Notes: a model not told the origin generated them from the sequence alone. Counted from the first letter of the stretch, positions 47,066 through 53,850 are shown. The stretch is DNA of 64,000 nt from JAIBJN01 sp963838795 (GCA_963838795.1 CAWISL010000007.1:62001-126000); one strand, 5' to 3'. Translations and numbers: made by a program.

Positions 47066-47803
47066 CTAGACGAGATCGCGGCGCTCGAGGCGCGCTGCGG
47101 CTGCGGCGAAGGCTAGCCCTACCCAGCCGATCATCACAAGGAGCGCGACGGCGGGCGTGAGTTGCTCGTCGCCCTCACCGAAGGCATCCTCGAGCCCGAG
47201 AAAGCCGTTCGGTGCGCCCGACGTCGGTCCGAACTTGCCTACTTCGGGCGCCAGCCCGATGAGCGGCGGCTCGATCGCGAAGGCCAGGAGGAGCAGTCCG
47301 ACGATGGCCACGATCTGGTTCCGGATGAGGCCACCGATGCAGACCCCGAGAGCGCCTAGATAGGCAGCGACGACCAGATTGCGCCACAGGACATCGGTCA
47401 GGTCTCCGAGGCCGACGGTCGGAAGGTCTCGGGCGGACAGGATCAGTGTGCCGACGGCCATGATCGAAACGGTGACGATGAGCGAGATCGCGACGCCCGC
47501 GACCGCGTAGGAGATCGTCTTCGCGCTGAGCAGCCGCAGCCGCCTGGGCGCAGCCAGGACGGTGCTCGTGATCGTGCGATGCCGCCACTCGCCGGCCATG
47601 CCCATCACGCCGAGCAGCAAGATGAAGAGGCCCGTGAAGTCCGCGAAGAAGAGATTGCGCACGTCGTCCTCGGTCCACCGGTTCCCGAGCGTCGCGCTGA
47701 GCACGACGACAAGGAGCGAGAGCGCGAGCGCCGCAGCGGTGAGCACGACGAATGTCCGCGTCGTGCGCAGCTTGATCAGCTCCGCGCGCAGCAGCGCTTT
47801 CAC
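47066..47803 (-). CDS. ABC-2 type transporter permease
   Basis: About 245 residues. The cytoplasmic start MKALLRAELIKLRTTRTF is typical of ABC-2 permeases of the bacitracin/antibiotic-export or CcmB-like group. About six hydrophobic helices follow, with a large extracytoplasmic loop (NRWTEDDVRNLFFADF). It works with the ATPase next door, and its ATG overlaps that gene's stop (ATGA). Export of a peptide, lipid or drug is inferred from the family only. Confidence 0.88.
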   Translation of the reverse strand: MKALLRAELIKLRTTRTFVVLTAAALALSLLVVVLSATLGNRWTEDDVRNLFFADFTGLFILLLGVMGMAGEWRHRTITSTVLAAPRRLRLLSAKTISYAVAGVAISLIVTVSIMAVGTLILSARDLPTVGLGDLTDVLWRNLVVAAYLGALGVCIGGLIRNQIVAIVGLLLLAFAIEPPLIGLAPEVGKFGPTSGAPNGFLGLEDAFGEGDEQLTPAVALLVMIGWVGLAFAAAAARLERRDLV

Positions 47804-48691
47804 GATCCGTCATCCGTGAGCGCGAAGAAGGCTGCTTCGAGCGAGCGCATCTTGGGTGCGAGGCCGAGGATCGTGACCTGCTCCTCCGCCGCAATCGGGC
47901 CAACCTGCTCGGGGCTGGCGCCGAGGACGAGCAGAACGTCGCCTTCGCGCTCGACCGTGTAGCCCCGGCGTTCGAGCGCCTGGGCCAGCCGCTCCGGGTC
48001 GGGCGTTCGCACCTCTGTTGCCGGGCCCTCGCCGCCGCCAAGAACCTGCTCCAGCGTGCCCTGCCCGCGGAGCTCTCCGTGGGAGATGATGACCACGTCG
48101 TCCACGGATTGGGCCACCTCGGCGAGCAGGTGGCTCGAGACGAGGACCGCGCGCCCTTTACCCGCTTGCTCGCGGAGCAGTCCACGCATCCAGCTGATCC
48201 CGGGTGGATCCAGGCCGTTGGTCGGCTCGTCGAGGATCAGGACCTCCGGATCGCCGAGCAGTGCCGCGGCGATCGCGAGCCGCTGCCTCATTCCCATCGA
48301 GTAGCCCTTCACCCGCCGGTTGGCTGCGTCGCTGAGCCCGACGGTGGACAGCACCTCGTCGACACGCTCGCTCGGGATGCTCGCCTGCCGCGGCGAGAAC
48401 GCGTAGGTGGTTGCGTCCCGTTCGGCCCGGGTGAAAGGCGGCGTCCTCGAGCACGGCGCCAACTTGGGCGCTCGGCCGGTCGAGCTGATGGTAGAGACGA
48501 CCGCCAAAGGTCGCCGTTCCCGCAGTCGGCCGCACGAGCCCGAGCAGTGCGCGGAGCGTTGTGCTCTTACCCGCGCCGTTCGGCCCGAGGAAACCCGTGA
48601 CGCGCCCGGCTTCGATTTCGAAGCTGAGCCCCTTGACCGCCTCGACGTTTCCGAACCGCTTGTGAAGATCGCGAATCTCGACGACGGGCAT
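47800..48691 (-). CDS. ABC transporter ATP-binding protein (frameshifted near 48385)
   Basis: ATPase of an exporter, about 297 residues after repair. Walker A is GPNGAGKSTT, the signature is YSMGMRQRLAIAAALL, and Walker B is VLILDEPTNGLDP, followed by a switch His in VSSHLLAEV and a C-terminal regulatory region. The N-terminal third (ATG at 48691, PVVEIRDLHKRFG) is in one frame and the remainder in another. Removing one G in GCAGGCGAGC, at about 48381-48388, joins LRVLAAA to SIPSERVDEVL. It is coupled to the permease by ATGA. Confidence 0.88.
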
Positions 48692-49500
48692 GTGGCGGCA
48701 TGATCGCAGAGGTTGGCCCGGCGGGCAGCAGGGCGCCCGCATCGACCAGCGTCAGGCGGTCGGCGGGACCGTTACCGAACCGTTCAAGCGACATTCCCGC
48801 ACACTTGCACATCCGAGCGTGCTACCCGCAGTGGCGCCTAGTGGTGGCGGCGGGGGTCGGAACCCGCGGAAGATTTGAAGTGGGCACCGAATCGTGCCCT
48901 TAGGCCATCTGATGGTCCGACGGGGACATACGGCCGAGCGAATGATCCTGTAAGAGCGCCTCGAACAGTCATCCGACCCTGTCCTTCTCTGGGGAGTTGG
49001 GCGAGTAGAACGGGCCGCAAGATTCCCTAGGACTACCCTGCCCACGCCCCGGCTCCTCAGCGTTGTCCAGCTTTTGGCGTAAGAGGAGGAGCCCGCCAAA
49101 AGGCAGGCTCCTACCCTTCGTGTAGCTGGGGCCTTCCCGCCATGCGGCAGGCGGGCGCCCCTGGAGGAGGACAGACCTCCCCCTGACGGAGGATTCGCAG
49201 CGCGGCTTCTAGCGGTTCGGTCCGAGGTCTGGAGCGGGGCAAGCGAGGCGCTAATTCGGTGGTCTCGCTGACGCATCGCACCGACTCGTATCCTGTACTT
49301 GAAGGCGCTTCTGTAAGGATGGCGTCCGGCGGGCACCGTCCCCGCCAGGAAACTGCTCCTCGGCCCTGAGAGGCAGCTCGTCCGAAGGATGCGACCCTTG
49401 ACTAGAGCCGAGTAGCGGTGCGAGGCTGGGTCCTCCGGGCTCTCAGGCGATCTGTGTTCGATACGTGATTTCTTCCGGCTCAGCGTCTTGTTGTGAACTG
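48692..49500. other. long gene-free stretch with dense secondary structure
   Basis: About 800 bases without a supportable protein gene. From about 49080 to 49440 the sequence folds into many hairpins: GGAGCCCGCC/GGCAGGCTCC around 49088-49111 with an AAAA loop, CCCGCC/GGCGGG with GGGGC/GCCCC around 49127-49162, GGCGGG/CCCGCC around 49328-49346, and GAAG/CTTC nested in ATCCT/AGGAT around 49290-49320. It may be a structured RNA or a decayed element. The 48840-48870 part resembles a tRNA T-arm but has no tRNA body. Confidence 0.35.
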
Positions 49501-49992
49501 GTGCTCGTGCACTTTCTGAAGTCGGGTCCACGTCACTACGGCGTTCTCGTCGAACGCGAAAGTGGACCGGCGGTGATCCTCGAGCCGGCTCCCGGATACG
49601 ACGACTTCCTCCCCCACGATCTGGTCCACTTCGTCGCGGAGGCCGAGTGGGGCCTCGACGGCGCAATTTTCGGCCAGCTGGCGGCGGGCGGCGACCCGGG
49701 ATTATTCCTCCCGGTCGAGGAGGAGCTTCGGGACAAGTGGCTGCGAAGCCGCAAGCTGCGAAGGAAGGAGCATTCGCGGGGTCGGCGCTCCGAGGCCCTG
49801 GCCGCCGTTTTGGACGCGGCGTGAAGGGCACGGACAGGGCGGGCGCCATTACCCGAGTACTGGGACGACGTGCTGGCGGAAGCGCGGGCCGAGCCGGATC
49901 GAATCAACGCCGTCCTTGCCTCTCTCGACAGCCTGGCCCGGCGATGGCACAAGCTCCAGATCGGCGGGTCGCTGACGCTCGAGTGGCCGAGG
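49501..49992 (+). pseudogene. hypothetical protein with in-frame TGA at 49822
   Basis: The first part (GTG at 49501 to 49824, 107 residues) reads VHFLKSGPRHYGVLVERESG then PGYDDFLPHDLVHFVAEAEWGLDGAIFGQLAAGGDPG, a conserved actinobacterial family of unknown function. After a TGA stop the same frame continues with APLPEYWDDVLAEARAEPDR and LDSLARRWHKLQIGGSLTLEW, which looks like the natural C-terminus of that family. So a nonsense change, or a sequencing substitution, interrupts the gene. The end at 49992 is approximate because no stop follows for another 700 bases. It is within the possible element. Confidence 0.6.
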
Positions 49993-50229
49993 CCAGAGAG
50001 TCGGAGGCAACACCAGCGGGCCGCGAAAGAGCGGGCGCGCGACGAAACCGGTTCGTCGAGTTCGGGCTCACCGGTTGCCGCGCTAAAGCAACGCCGCTCG
50101 GCCAATGCCGCCGTAGCGCGATGCCGAATCGTCGCCCGCTGCCTTCCAGGGTTTCCGACATGCCCGAACCGGGCAACTTCAACTTGGGCGCCGGACTGTT
50201 TGGGGGACAACGGACGCCGGCGCCCAGCC

Positions 50230-50475
50230 CTACTGCGGCTCCTCGCCCAGCACGGCCCGCCTGACCTCGTCGTCCACGCCGGCGATGTCGATGATGATCT
50301 CCTCGTCCCTGACCAGAGGCTCACGAGCCTGCGCCTCATTGCTCGGAGGCTCCGCGGTGTCCCCAATTGTGGACACGACCTCCTCATGCCGGTCCCGGTG
50401 GGTGAGAACGTAGCCGACGGCGGCACCGACGAGGACAAGCCCGAGAACACGCGGCCCGGCGGCGGTCGTCTGCAA
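50230..50475 (-). CDS. possible small membrane-anchored acidic protein
   Basis: About 81 residues from a TTG at 50475: a hydrophobic segment (GLVLVGAAVGYVLTHR) then an acidic tail with REPLVRDEEIIIDIAGVDDEV. Codon third positions are GC-rich, but so are those of the opposite frame, and no family is recognised. It overlaps the start of the integrase remnant on the other strand, so at least one of the two is non-functional. Confidence 0.3.
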   Translation of the reverse strand: MQTTAAGPRVLGLVLVGAAVGYVLTHRDRHEEVVSTIGDTAEPPSNEAQAREPLVRDEEIIIDIAGVDDEVRRAVLGEEPQ

Positions 50476-50481
50476 CGCTCG

Positions 50482-50730
50482 ACACCGATCGGCAAGGGCA
50501 GCGTCGCTGTCTGGTGGGGCCGTTGCCTTGCCGAGGCGGGCGTTCGGTATCGAAACCCTCACACCGCTCGCCACACGTTCGCGACACGGTGGCTCCGACG
50601 TGGCGGTCGGCTCGAGACCCTAAGCCTGGTGATGGGCCACGCCAACATCGCGACTACTCACTCGCAGGACGCACACCTGGATACGTCGGACATCCTGATC
50701 GACGTACCCCGTATCGACTCGCTCATCTAG
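50482..50730 (+). pseudogene. tyrosine recombinase C-terminal remnant
   Basis: The frame reads AVWWGRCLAEAGVRYRNPHT then ARHTFATRWLRRGGRLETLSLVMGHANIATT, the catalytic C-terminus of a phage or ICE integrase with the HxxR box (HTARHTF) and the GH box. Where the nucleophile tyrosine should follow (TTFDLYAHLDT-like) the sequence has TTHSQDAHLDT, so the Tyr is lost. The N-terminal three quarters of the gene are missing. It is therefore an inactive remnant of a mobile element integrated here. Confidence 0.7.
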
Positions 50731-50751
50731 CCGCTTGCCCTCCGAGCCAGT

Positions 50752-50771
50752 GTTGATACTCGCCTTGTGGC
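50752..50771 (+). promoter_or_regulatory. leaderless promoter, repeat copy 1
   Basis: GTTGATACTCGCCT precedes the GTG of the HNH gene, with GATACT ending six bases before it and no ribosome site. The same 14 bases recur exactly 500 bases downstream at 51252. Confidence 0.55.
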
Positions 50772-51240
50772 CGGAGACGAGCAGACCCATCAGGCAGGAA
50801 CCCCAGCGGGAGCGGCACCGGCTGCCCCTGGACAGACAGCTGTAGAGACGCTTGAGTCCCTTGGAGTTCGCGGAATCCTCCGGCAACTTGCGCGCGATGG
50901 CCAGATCATCGACGTGCGTTGCGAGATGCCCCAGTGCTACTGCTTCCGGGGTCGTAGACACTTCGAGCCGAGTTCGACGCTTTCCAAGTGGTCGCCGACG
51001 GCCGACCACTATCCCAGACTCAAGATGCACGGAGGTCACCTCACCTCCGACAACGTCCGGCTCGCGCACAAGCTCTGCAACCAACGTGACTTCATCTGGC
51101 GGAAGAAGATCAACGCCATGCTCGGGAAGCGGATGTCGCTGGAGGAAATCGCCGAGGAGCTGAACCTGAAGAAGGTTCCAACGATTCACGGCACGAACAG
51201 ATGGACAGCTGCATCTGTTCGGAAGGCGTTCGTTTCCTAG
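50767..51240 (+). CDS. HNH endonuclease-like protein with recombinase-type HTH
   Basis: About 157 residues. The middle DHYPRLKMHGGHLTSDNVRLAHKLCNQRD resembles an HNH nuclease motif in which the first His, Asn and His/Cys occur in order. The C-terminal MSLEEIAEELNLKKVPTIHG followed by TNRWTAASVRKAF is the helix-turn-helix found in serine recombinases and related element proteins. Cysteines (C56, C61 or so: RCEMPQCYC) may bind zinc. It lies between the integrase remnant and the intact tRNA-Cys and is likely cargo or a nicking enzyme of the element. The leaderless GTG at 50767 is preceded by GATACT. Confidence 0.75.
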   Translation: MAGDEQTHQAGTPAGAAPAAPGQTAVETLESLGVRGILRQLARDGQIIDVRCEMPQCYCFRGRRHFEPSSTLSKWSPTADHYPRLKMHGGHLTSDNVRLAHKLCNQRDFIWRKKINAMLGKRMSLEEIAEELNLKKVPTIHGTNRWTAASVRKAFVS

Positions 51241-51251
51241 GGCGAAGCAGA

Positions 51252-51271
51252 GTTGATACTCGCCTCATGGC
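51252..51271 (+). promoter_or_regulatory. leaderless promoter, repeat copy 2
   Basis: A second copy of GTTGATACTCGCCT, here six bases before an ATG at 51267. The two copies differ only by two bases in the last eight. It lies immediately downstream of the HNH stop. Confidence 0.5.
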
Positions 51272-51350
51272 CGTAGCCGCGCCCACCTCGCCGCGCCTCG
51301 TTCCCGGCCGCACCTACACGTGGACGAGACTCGTAGCTTGGGGAGCCTAG
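51267..51350 (+). CDS. 27-residue reading frame after the repeated promoter
   Basis: From the ATG at 51267 a short frame encodes a basic peptide (opening MAVAAPTSPRLV, ending TRLVAWGA). The promoter is duplicated from the HNH gene, so this may be the remains of a second gene, or a genuinely short peptide. Nothing in it is recognisable. Confidence 0.25.
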   Translation: MAVAAPTSPRLVPGRTYTWTRLVAWGA

Positions 51351-51398
51351 CCCAGCGGCTGCTGATGTGATCCGTTCGGCGGAGGCCAGCGTTTCAAG

Positions 51399-51469
51399 AG
51401 GCGCGAGCCGGATTCGAACCGGCGTACGAGGCTTTGCAGGCCTCTGCCTAACCACTCGGCCATCGCGCC
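51399..51469 (-). tRNA. tRNA-Cys (GCA), intact
   Basis: A 71-base cloverleaf: acceptor GGCGCGA/TCGCGCC with U73, D-stem GCC/GGC, anticodon stem GAGGC/GCCTC with loop CTGCAAA (GCA), short variable GTAC, and T-arm GCCGG TTCGAAT CCGGC. It lies near the right end of the possible element and would supply the only functional tRNA-Cys if the flanking one was split. Confidence 0.95.
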
Positions 51470-51552
51470 GGGCCCGCTGGTCATCGTAAAGGTTCAGGAC
51501 TGGAAGGCACGTTTTTCGTGCAACTGCGACCTTCCTCGACAGCCCTCCGGAT

Positions 51553-51606
51553 AACCGGTGTACGAGGCTTTTGCAGGCCTCTGCCTAACCACTCGGCCAC
51601 CGCGCC
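51553..51606 (-). tRNA. truncated tRNA-Cys copy (5' part only)
   Basis: The minus strand from 51606 reads GGCGCGG, then TGGCCGAGTGGTTAGGCA, then GAGGC CTGCAAAA GCCTC, GTAC and ACACCGGTT, where it departs from a tRNA. It is nearly identical to the intact tRNA-Cys over 38 bases but has an eight-base anticodon loop (one extra A) and lacks the T-loop and 3' acceptor. Its GGCGCGG pairs perfectly with CCGCGCC of the 3' fragment at 46236. Confidence 0.75.
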
Positions 51607-51739
51607 GACACGAAAACATCGTATCGAGCGAACTTTTCATGCAGGTGGGGTTGACGAGGATCCGATAGATTTGTGCAGAATAGGGTCCACGCCCGCCGAT
51701 GCGAACCTTGTCCCGGGGTTGATACCGCGTCGGTGGGCC

Positions 51740-51766
51740 GGAGCCCCGGCCCCCTACCGGGGCTCC
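51740..51766 (+). terminator. intrinsic terminator
   Basis: GGAGCCCCGG pairs perfectly with CCGGGGCTCC around a seven-base loop, and ACCCTTTT follows on the plus strand. It may end a transcript from the tRNA/element region. On the minus strand it lies about 15 bases past the small-protein gene and could also end that. Confidence 0.75.
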
Positions 51767-51781
51767 ACCCTTTTCTGAGCT

Positions 51782-51970
51782 CTAGGCCGAGGTAGCCGGG
51801 GTGGACGCCTGCCGCGACTTGGTCGCTGCACGCAGTCGAGACAGGAACGAACGCCGCTCCTCGCGCCGGGCAGCGCCGAGGCGCAGCGCCAGCTCGCCGG
51901 TTCGTGCCTGCCGCAACAGGTCGCTGTGGCGTTCCCGGACGATGTCCAGATGCGTCTCAGGCTGAAGCAT
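51782..51970 (-). CDS. 62-residue protein, function unknown
   Basis: The ATG at 51970 is preceded by AGGAGG at ideal spacing. The product starts MLQPETHLDIVRERHSDLL and is arginine-rich and helical (LRLGAARREERRSFLSRL). Similar short basic proteins occur in many actinomycetes by my recollection, but no function is known. It is divergent from the second sigma factor, whose start is about 85 bases away, so the two may share regulation. Confidence 0.72.
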   Translation of the reverse strand: MLQPETHLDIVRERHSDLLRQARTGELALRLGAARREERRSFLSRLRAATKSRQASTPATSA

Positions 51971-52043
51971 GTTGTCCTCCTCTCACCGCCCACAGGACGC
52001 CTGAGCCGGCCGAGATCTTCCCAACGAGCGACCAATGCGGTTT

Positions 52044-52049
52044 CATACT
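52044..52049 (+). promoter_or_regulatory. -10 box of a leaderless promoter
   Basis: CATACT ends six bases before the GTG at 52056, with no ribosome site. Confidence 0.45.
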
Positions 52050-52055
52050 CCTGGC

Positions 52056-52613
52056 GTGCAGCTCGCATCCCTTCCTGACGCGCAGCTGGTTGCCCGCTGC
52101 CGGGCGGGTAACGAGGACGCCTGGCGCGAGCTCGTCACCCGCTTCTCACGCTACGTCTACGCCATCTGCGGGCAGGCGTTCCGGCTGCGCCAGGAGGACT
52201 CCGAGGAGGTCTTCCAGGAGGTTTTTGCGCGCACCTATCAGCATCTGGAGAGGCTCCGCGACGACGAGGCTATTCGCCCGTGGATCGGGCAGCTCACGCG
52301 CCGGCTCTGCATCGACCACCTGCGCTCGAGCTCGCGCGAGGAGATCGTCGACCCGGACGCCCTGCCCGGAGGCGTCGACGAGGCCATGGAGACCCTCGAC
52401 GAAGCCTTCGCCGTGCACGAGGCGATGGGCGAGCTCACGGAGAACTGCCGCGAGATCCTCGACCGCTTCTTCGCCCGCGACGAGAGCTACCAGACGATCG
52501 GCGCCGCGCTCGAGATCCCGTCCGGGACGATCGCCAGCCGCATCTCCCGCTGCCTCGCCCGCCTGCGGGAGATATTCGAGGGAAGAAATCCGCAGGGCCA
52601 CGCGTCGAGTTGA
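52056..52613 (+). CDS. sigma-70 family ECF-type sigma factor
   Basis: About 185 residues. Region 2 (WRELVTRFSRYVYAICGQAF and SEEVFQEVFARTYQHL) and region 4 (LTENCREILDRFFARDESYQ then IPSGTIASRISRCLARLREIF) are complete. I chose the GTG at 52056 from its leaderless promoter. An ATG at 52035 has no ribosome site. There is no anti-sigma factor with a zinc motif nearby. Instead an 83-residue protein follows, so regulation probably differs from RskA-type systems. Target promoters are unknown. Confidence 0.9.
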   Translation: MQLASLPDAQLVARCRAGNEDAWRELVTRFSRYVYAICGQAFRLRQEDSEEVFQEVFARTYQHLERLRDDEAIRPWIGQLTRRLCIDHLRSSSREEIVDPDALPGGVDEAMETLDEAFAVHEAMGELTENCREILDRFFARDESYQTIGAALEIPSGTIASRISRCLARLREIFEGRNPQGHASS

Positions 52614-52623
52614 CGGAGACCAG

Positions 52624-52875
52624 ATGACCGCCTACGACGAACATCGCCTCGCCGAGCTGATCAAGGCCCTTCCGCCCGCGCCGCAAGCCTGGGTGGAGGC
52701 CGCTCAGGAGCTCCCGCTCGCGCGCGGCCAGCTCGACGACATCGTCGCCAGGGCGCAGGCCGACGTCGCGTTTCGCGACGCTCTGATCGCGAACCTCGAG
52801 GAGGCGCTCCGGCTCGAGGGCTACGAGCCCGACGCGATCTCGCTCGACGAGCTGCGCCGCCGTCTCGAGAGCTGA
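52624..52875 (+). CDS. 83-residue helical partner of the sigma factor
   Basis: Begins 10 bases after the sigma stop, with GGAG upstream. The product is soluble, acidic and helical: MTAYDEHRLAELIKALPPAP, then VEAAQELPLARGQLDDIV and ending DAISLDELRRRLES. I do not recognise the family. Its size and position suggest it binds the sigma factor (as an anti-sigma or adaptor), which is inference. A hairpin terminator follows at 52900. Confidence 0.7.
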   Translation: MTAYDEHRLAELIKALPPAPQAWVEAAQELPLARGQLDDIVARAQADVAFRDALIANLEEALRLEGYEPDAISLDELRRRLES

Positions 52876-52899
52876 TCGGGCGTTTACCGGCAAAGAAAA

Positions 52900-52920
52900 G
52901 GGCCGCCTGGGCAGCGGCCC
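52900..52920 (+). terminator. intrinsic terminator after sigma pair
   Basis: GGGCCGC and GCGGCCC pair around a seven-base loop, 25 bases after the stop codon. The tail GATTC is not U-rich. Confidence 0.55.
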
Positions 52921-53044
52921 GATTCAGGGAGGTCCCGGCGTGTTGCGGCCTCACGTCGGAACCGGTTCTAGTTTCGGCACCGCTGCGCGGGAGCTTTAGC
53001 CTCGATGTGGGAAGAGTGAGCGGCCCGCTGGCGTTGGAACGGGC

Positions 53045-53524
53045 GTGACCACTCTCGGTACGGCCCTCGAGGTCCCGTACAAGCCTCGCCACGTCCGTTT
53101 TGTCCGCCGGGAGGACGTCCGCGGCTGGCGGCTCAAGCTCTACGGCATCGCGGTGAACGGCGCGGAGCCGGATCCCGGGTTCGTCGAGGCGACCAGCGAC
53201 CTCGCGGCCTCCGTCCTCCCCCAGCCTACGGTGGCCGACGACCGCTATGGCATCGCCTTCGCAACGGCCCACGACGCGAGGTCTGCCTACATCGCGCTGA
53301 TCTACTGGTGGCAGTCGGAGAACGAGCTCCACCAACGGATCTACGTGAGCCCGAAGGCGGATCCGATCTCGTTCCAGCAGGTGGAGAACCAGCCGGCGGG
53401 CTGCGTCTGGGAGCTGGCGATCGTCGACTTCGAGCGCCGAGCGTGGATCGAGGACGTCCTGGCGAGCCAGAGCGGGCCCGACGTCGAGCGCTACCTGGAG
53501 CGCCGGCTCGACGAGGACGTCTAA
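53045..53524 (+). CDS. conserved-looking protein, function unknown
   Basis: About 159 residues from a GTG at 53045. The fold looks alpha/beta, with VRGWRLKLYGIAV, DRYGIAFATAHDARSAYIALI and CVWELAIVDFERRAWIEDVL. The last is a frequent ending of a family of actinobacterial hypotheticals. There is no signal peptide or membrane helix. No ribosome site or clear promoter is visible. It stands alone, and its TAA stop falls in the left end of the palindromic repeat copy B. Confidence 0.72.
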   Translation: MTTLGTALEVPYKPRHVRFVRREDVRGWRLKLYGIAVNGAEPDPGFVEATSDLAASVLPQPTVADDRYGIAFATAHDARSAYIALIYWWQSENELHQRIYVSPKADPISFQQVENQPAGCVWELAIVDFERRAWIEDVLASQSGPDVERYLERRLDEDV

Positions 53525-53598
53525 GAGGGTTTGGCGGATAGTGCTCGTCGCCGCGCGGGCCCCGGCGGCACAGCAGCTATTCGTCAGACTCTCCTAGG
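53521..53598. repeat. palindromic repeat element, copy B
   Basis: About 78 bases: AGAGGGTTTGGCGGATAG pairs with CTATTCGTCAGACTCTCC over about 17 positions. The inner GTGCTCGTCGCCG and GGCCCCGGCGGCACAGC match copy A at 37295. It lacks the 95-base middle of copy A and sits right after a gene stop, in the gap before a convergent gene. Confidence 0.65.
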
Positions 53599-53605
53599 GA
53601 GGGCG

Positions 53606-53794
53606 CTAGCGGGCCCGCTGGCGCCACGCCAGGTACTCGGCGAACCGTCCCTCGCTGCTCTCGAGCCAGGTCCTGAACCCTTGCTCGAAGTCGTCCTCCC
53701 GTCGGCGGGCGAACGAGGCGTGCGGACAGCGGTGGCCGAGCGGCGCGGGATAGCGCTGGTGGCAGCGAGCGCAGCGCTCGAGCTCGCCGAACAT
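53606..53794 (-). CDS. small zinc-ribbon-like protein
   Basis: About 62 residues: MFGELERCARCHQRYPAPLG then HRCPHASFARRREDD. The CARC and RCPH pair would hold a zinc ion, followed by an acidic/aromatic helix (FEQGFRTWLESSEGRFAEYL). The family is common in actinomycetes but has no known role. Its ATG at 53794 shares a base with the stop of a tiny upstream frame (TGATG), and reading through that is probably how it is translated, since no ribosome site of its own exists. Confidence 0.65.
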   Translation of the reverse strand: MFGELERCARCHQRYPAPLGHRCPHASFARRREDDFEQGFRTWLESSEGRFAEYLAWRQRAR

Positions 53795-53850
53795 CACCGC
53801 AGACGCCGCGCACGGACTTCGTTCTTCCCCTTGACCCCGTGCTCCCCCAT
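53794..53850 (-). CDS. 18-residue upstream reading frame
   Basis: An ATG at 53850 preceded by AAGGAGAAGGAG, a very strong ribosome site, opens an 18-residue basic frame (MGEHGVKGKNEVRARRLR) that stops in TGATG, overlapping the zinc-ribbon start. It could be a coupling leader for that gene. The peptide itself might also be real. No homologue recalled. Confidence 0.4.
   Translation of the reverse strand: MGEHGVKGKNEVRARRLR

Larger units (their letters stand above)
51470..51781. other. intergenic region with the truncated tRNA-Cys
   Basis: About 310 bases with no protein gene. It holds the truncated tRNA-Cys copy at 51553-51606, an AT-richer spacer, and a strong terminator at 51740-51766. Nothing else is supported. 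Confidence 0.5.

Noticed and set aside
48840..48916. A T-arm-like GCGGGTTCCGACCCCCGC ending CCACCA on the minus strand, with a GGGCAC/GTGCCC hairpin beside it.
   Set aside because: No acceptor partner or D-arm can be placed, and the T-loop (TTCCGAC) is wrong. I also looked for tmRNA here, but neither a tag frame nor the conserved 5' GGTTTCGAC is present.
49822..49824. In-frame TGA read as selenocysteine or pyrrolysine-like recoding.
   Set aside because: No SECIS-type hairpin directly follows, no Cys homologue position is implied, and the gene lies in a decayed region. A nonsense change or a read error is simpler.
48752..49849. Very long open frame on the minus strand.
   Set aside because: Composition is Arg/Pro/Ser-rich with no motif and it runs antisense through hairpins and a plus-strand gene. 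It is open only because the DNA is GC-rich.
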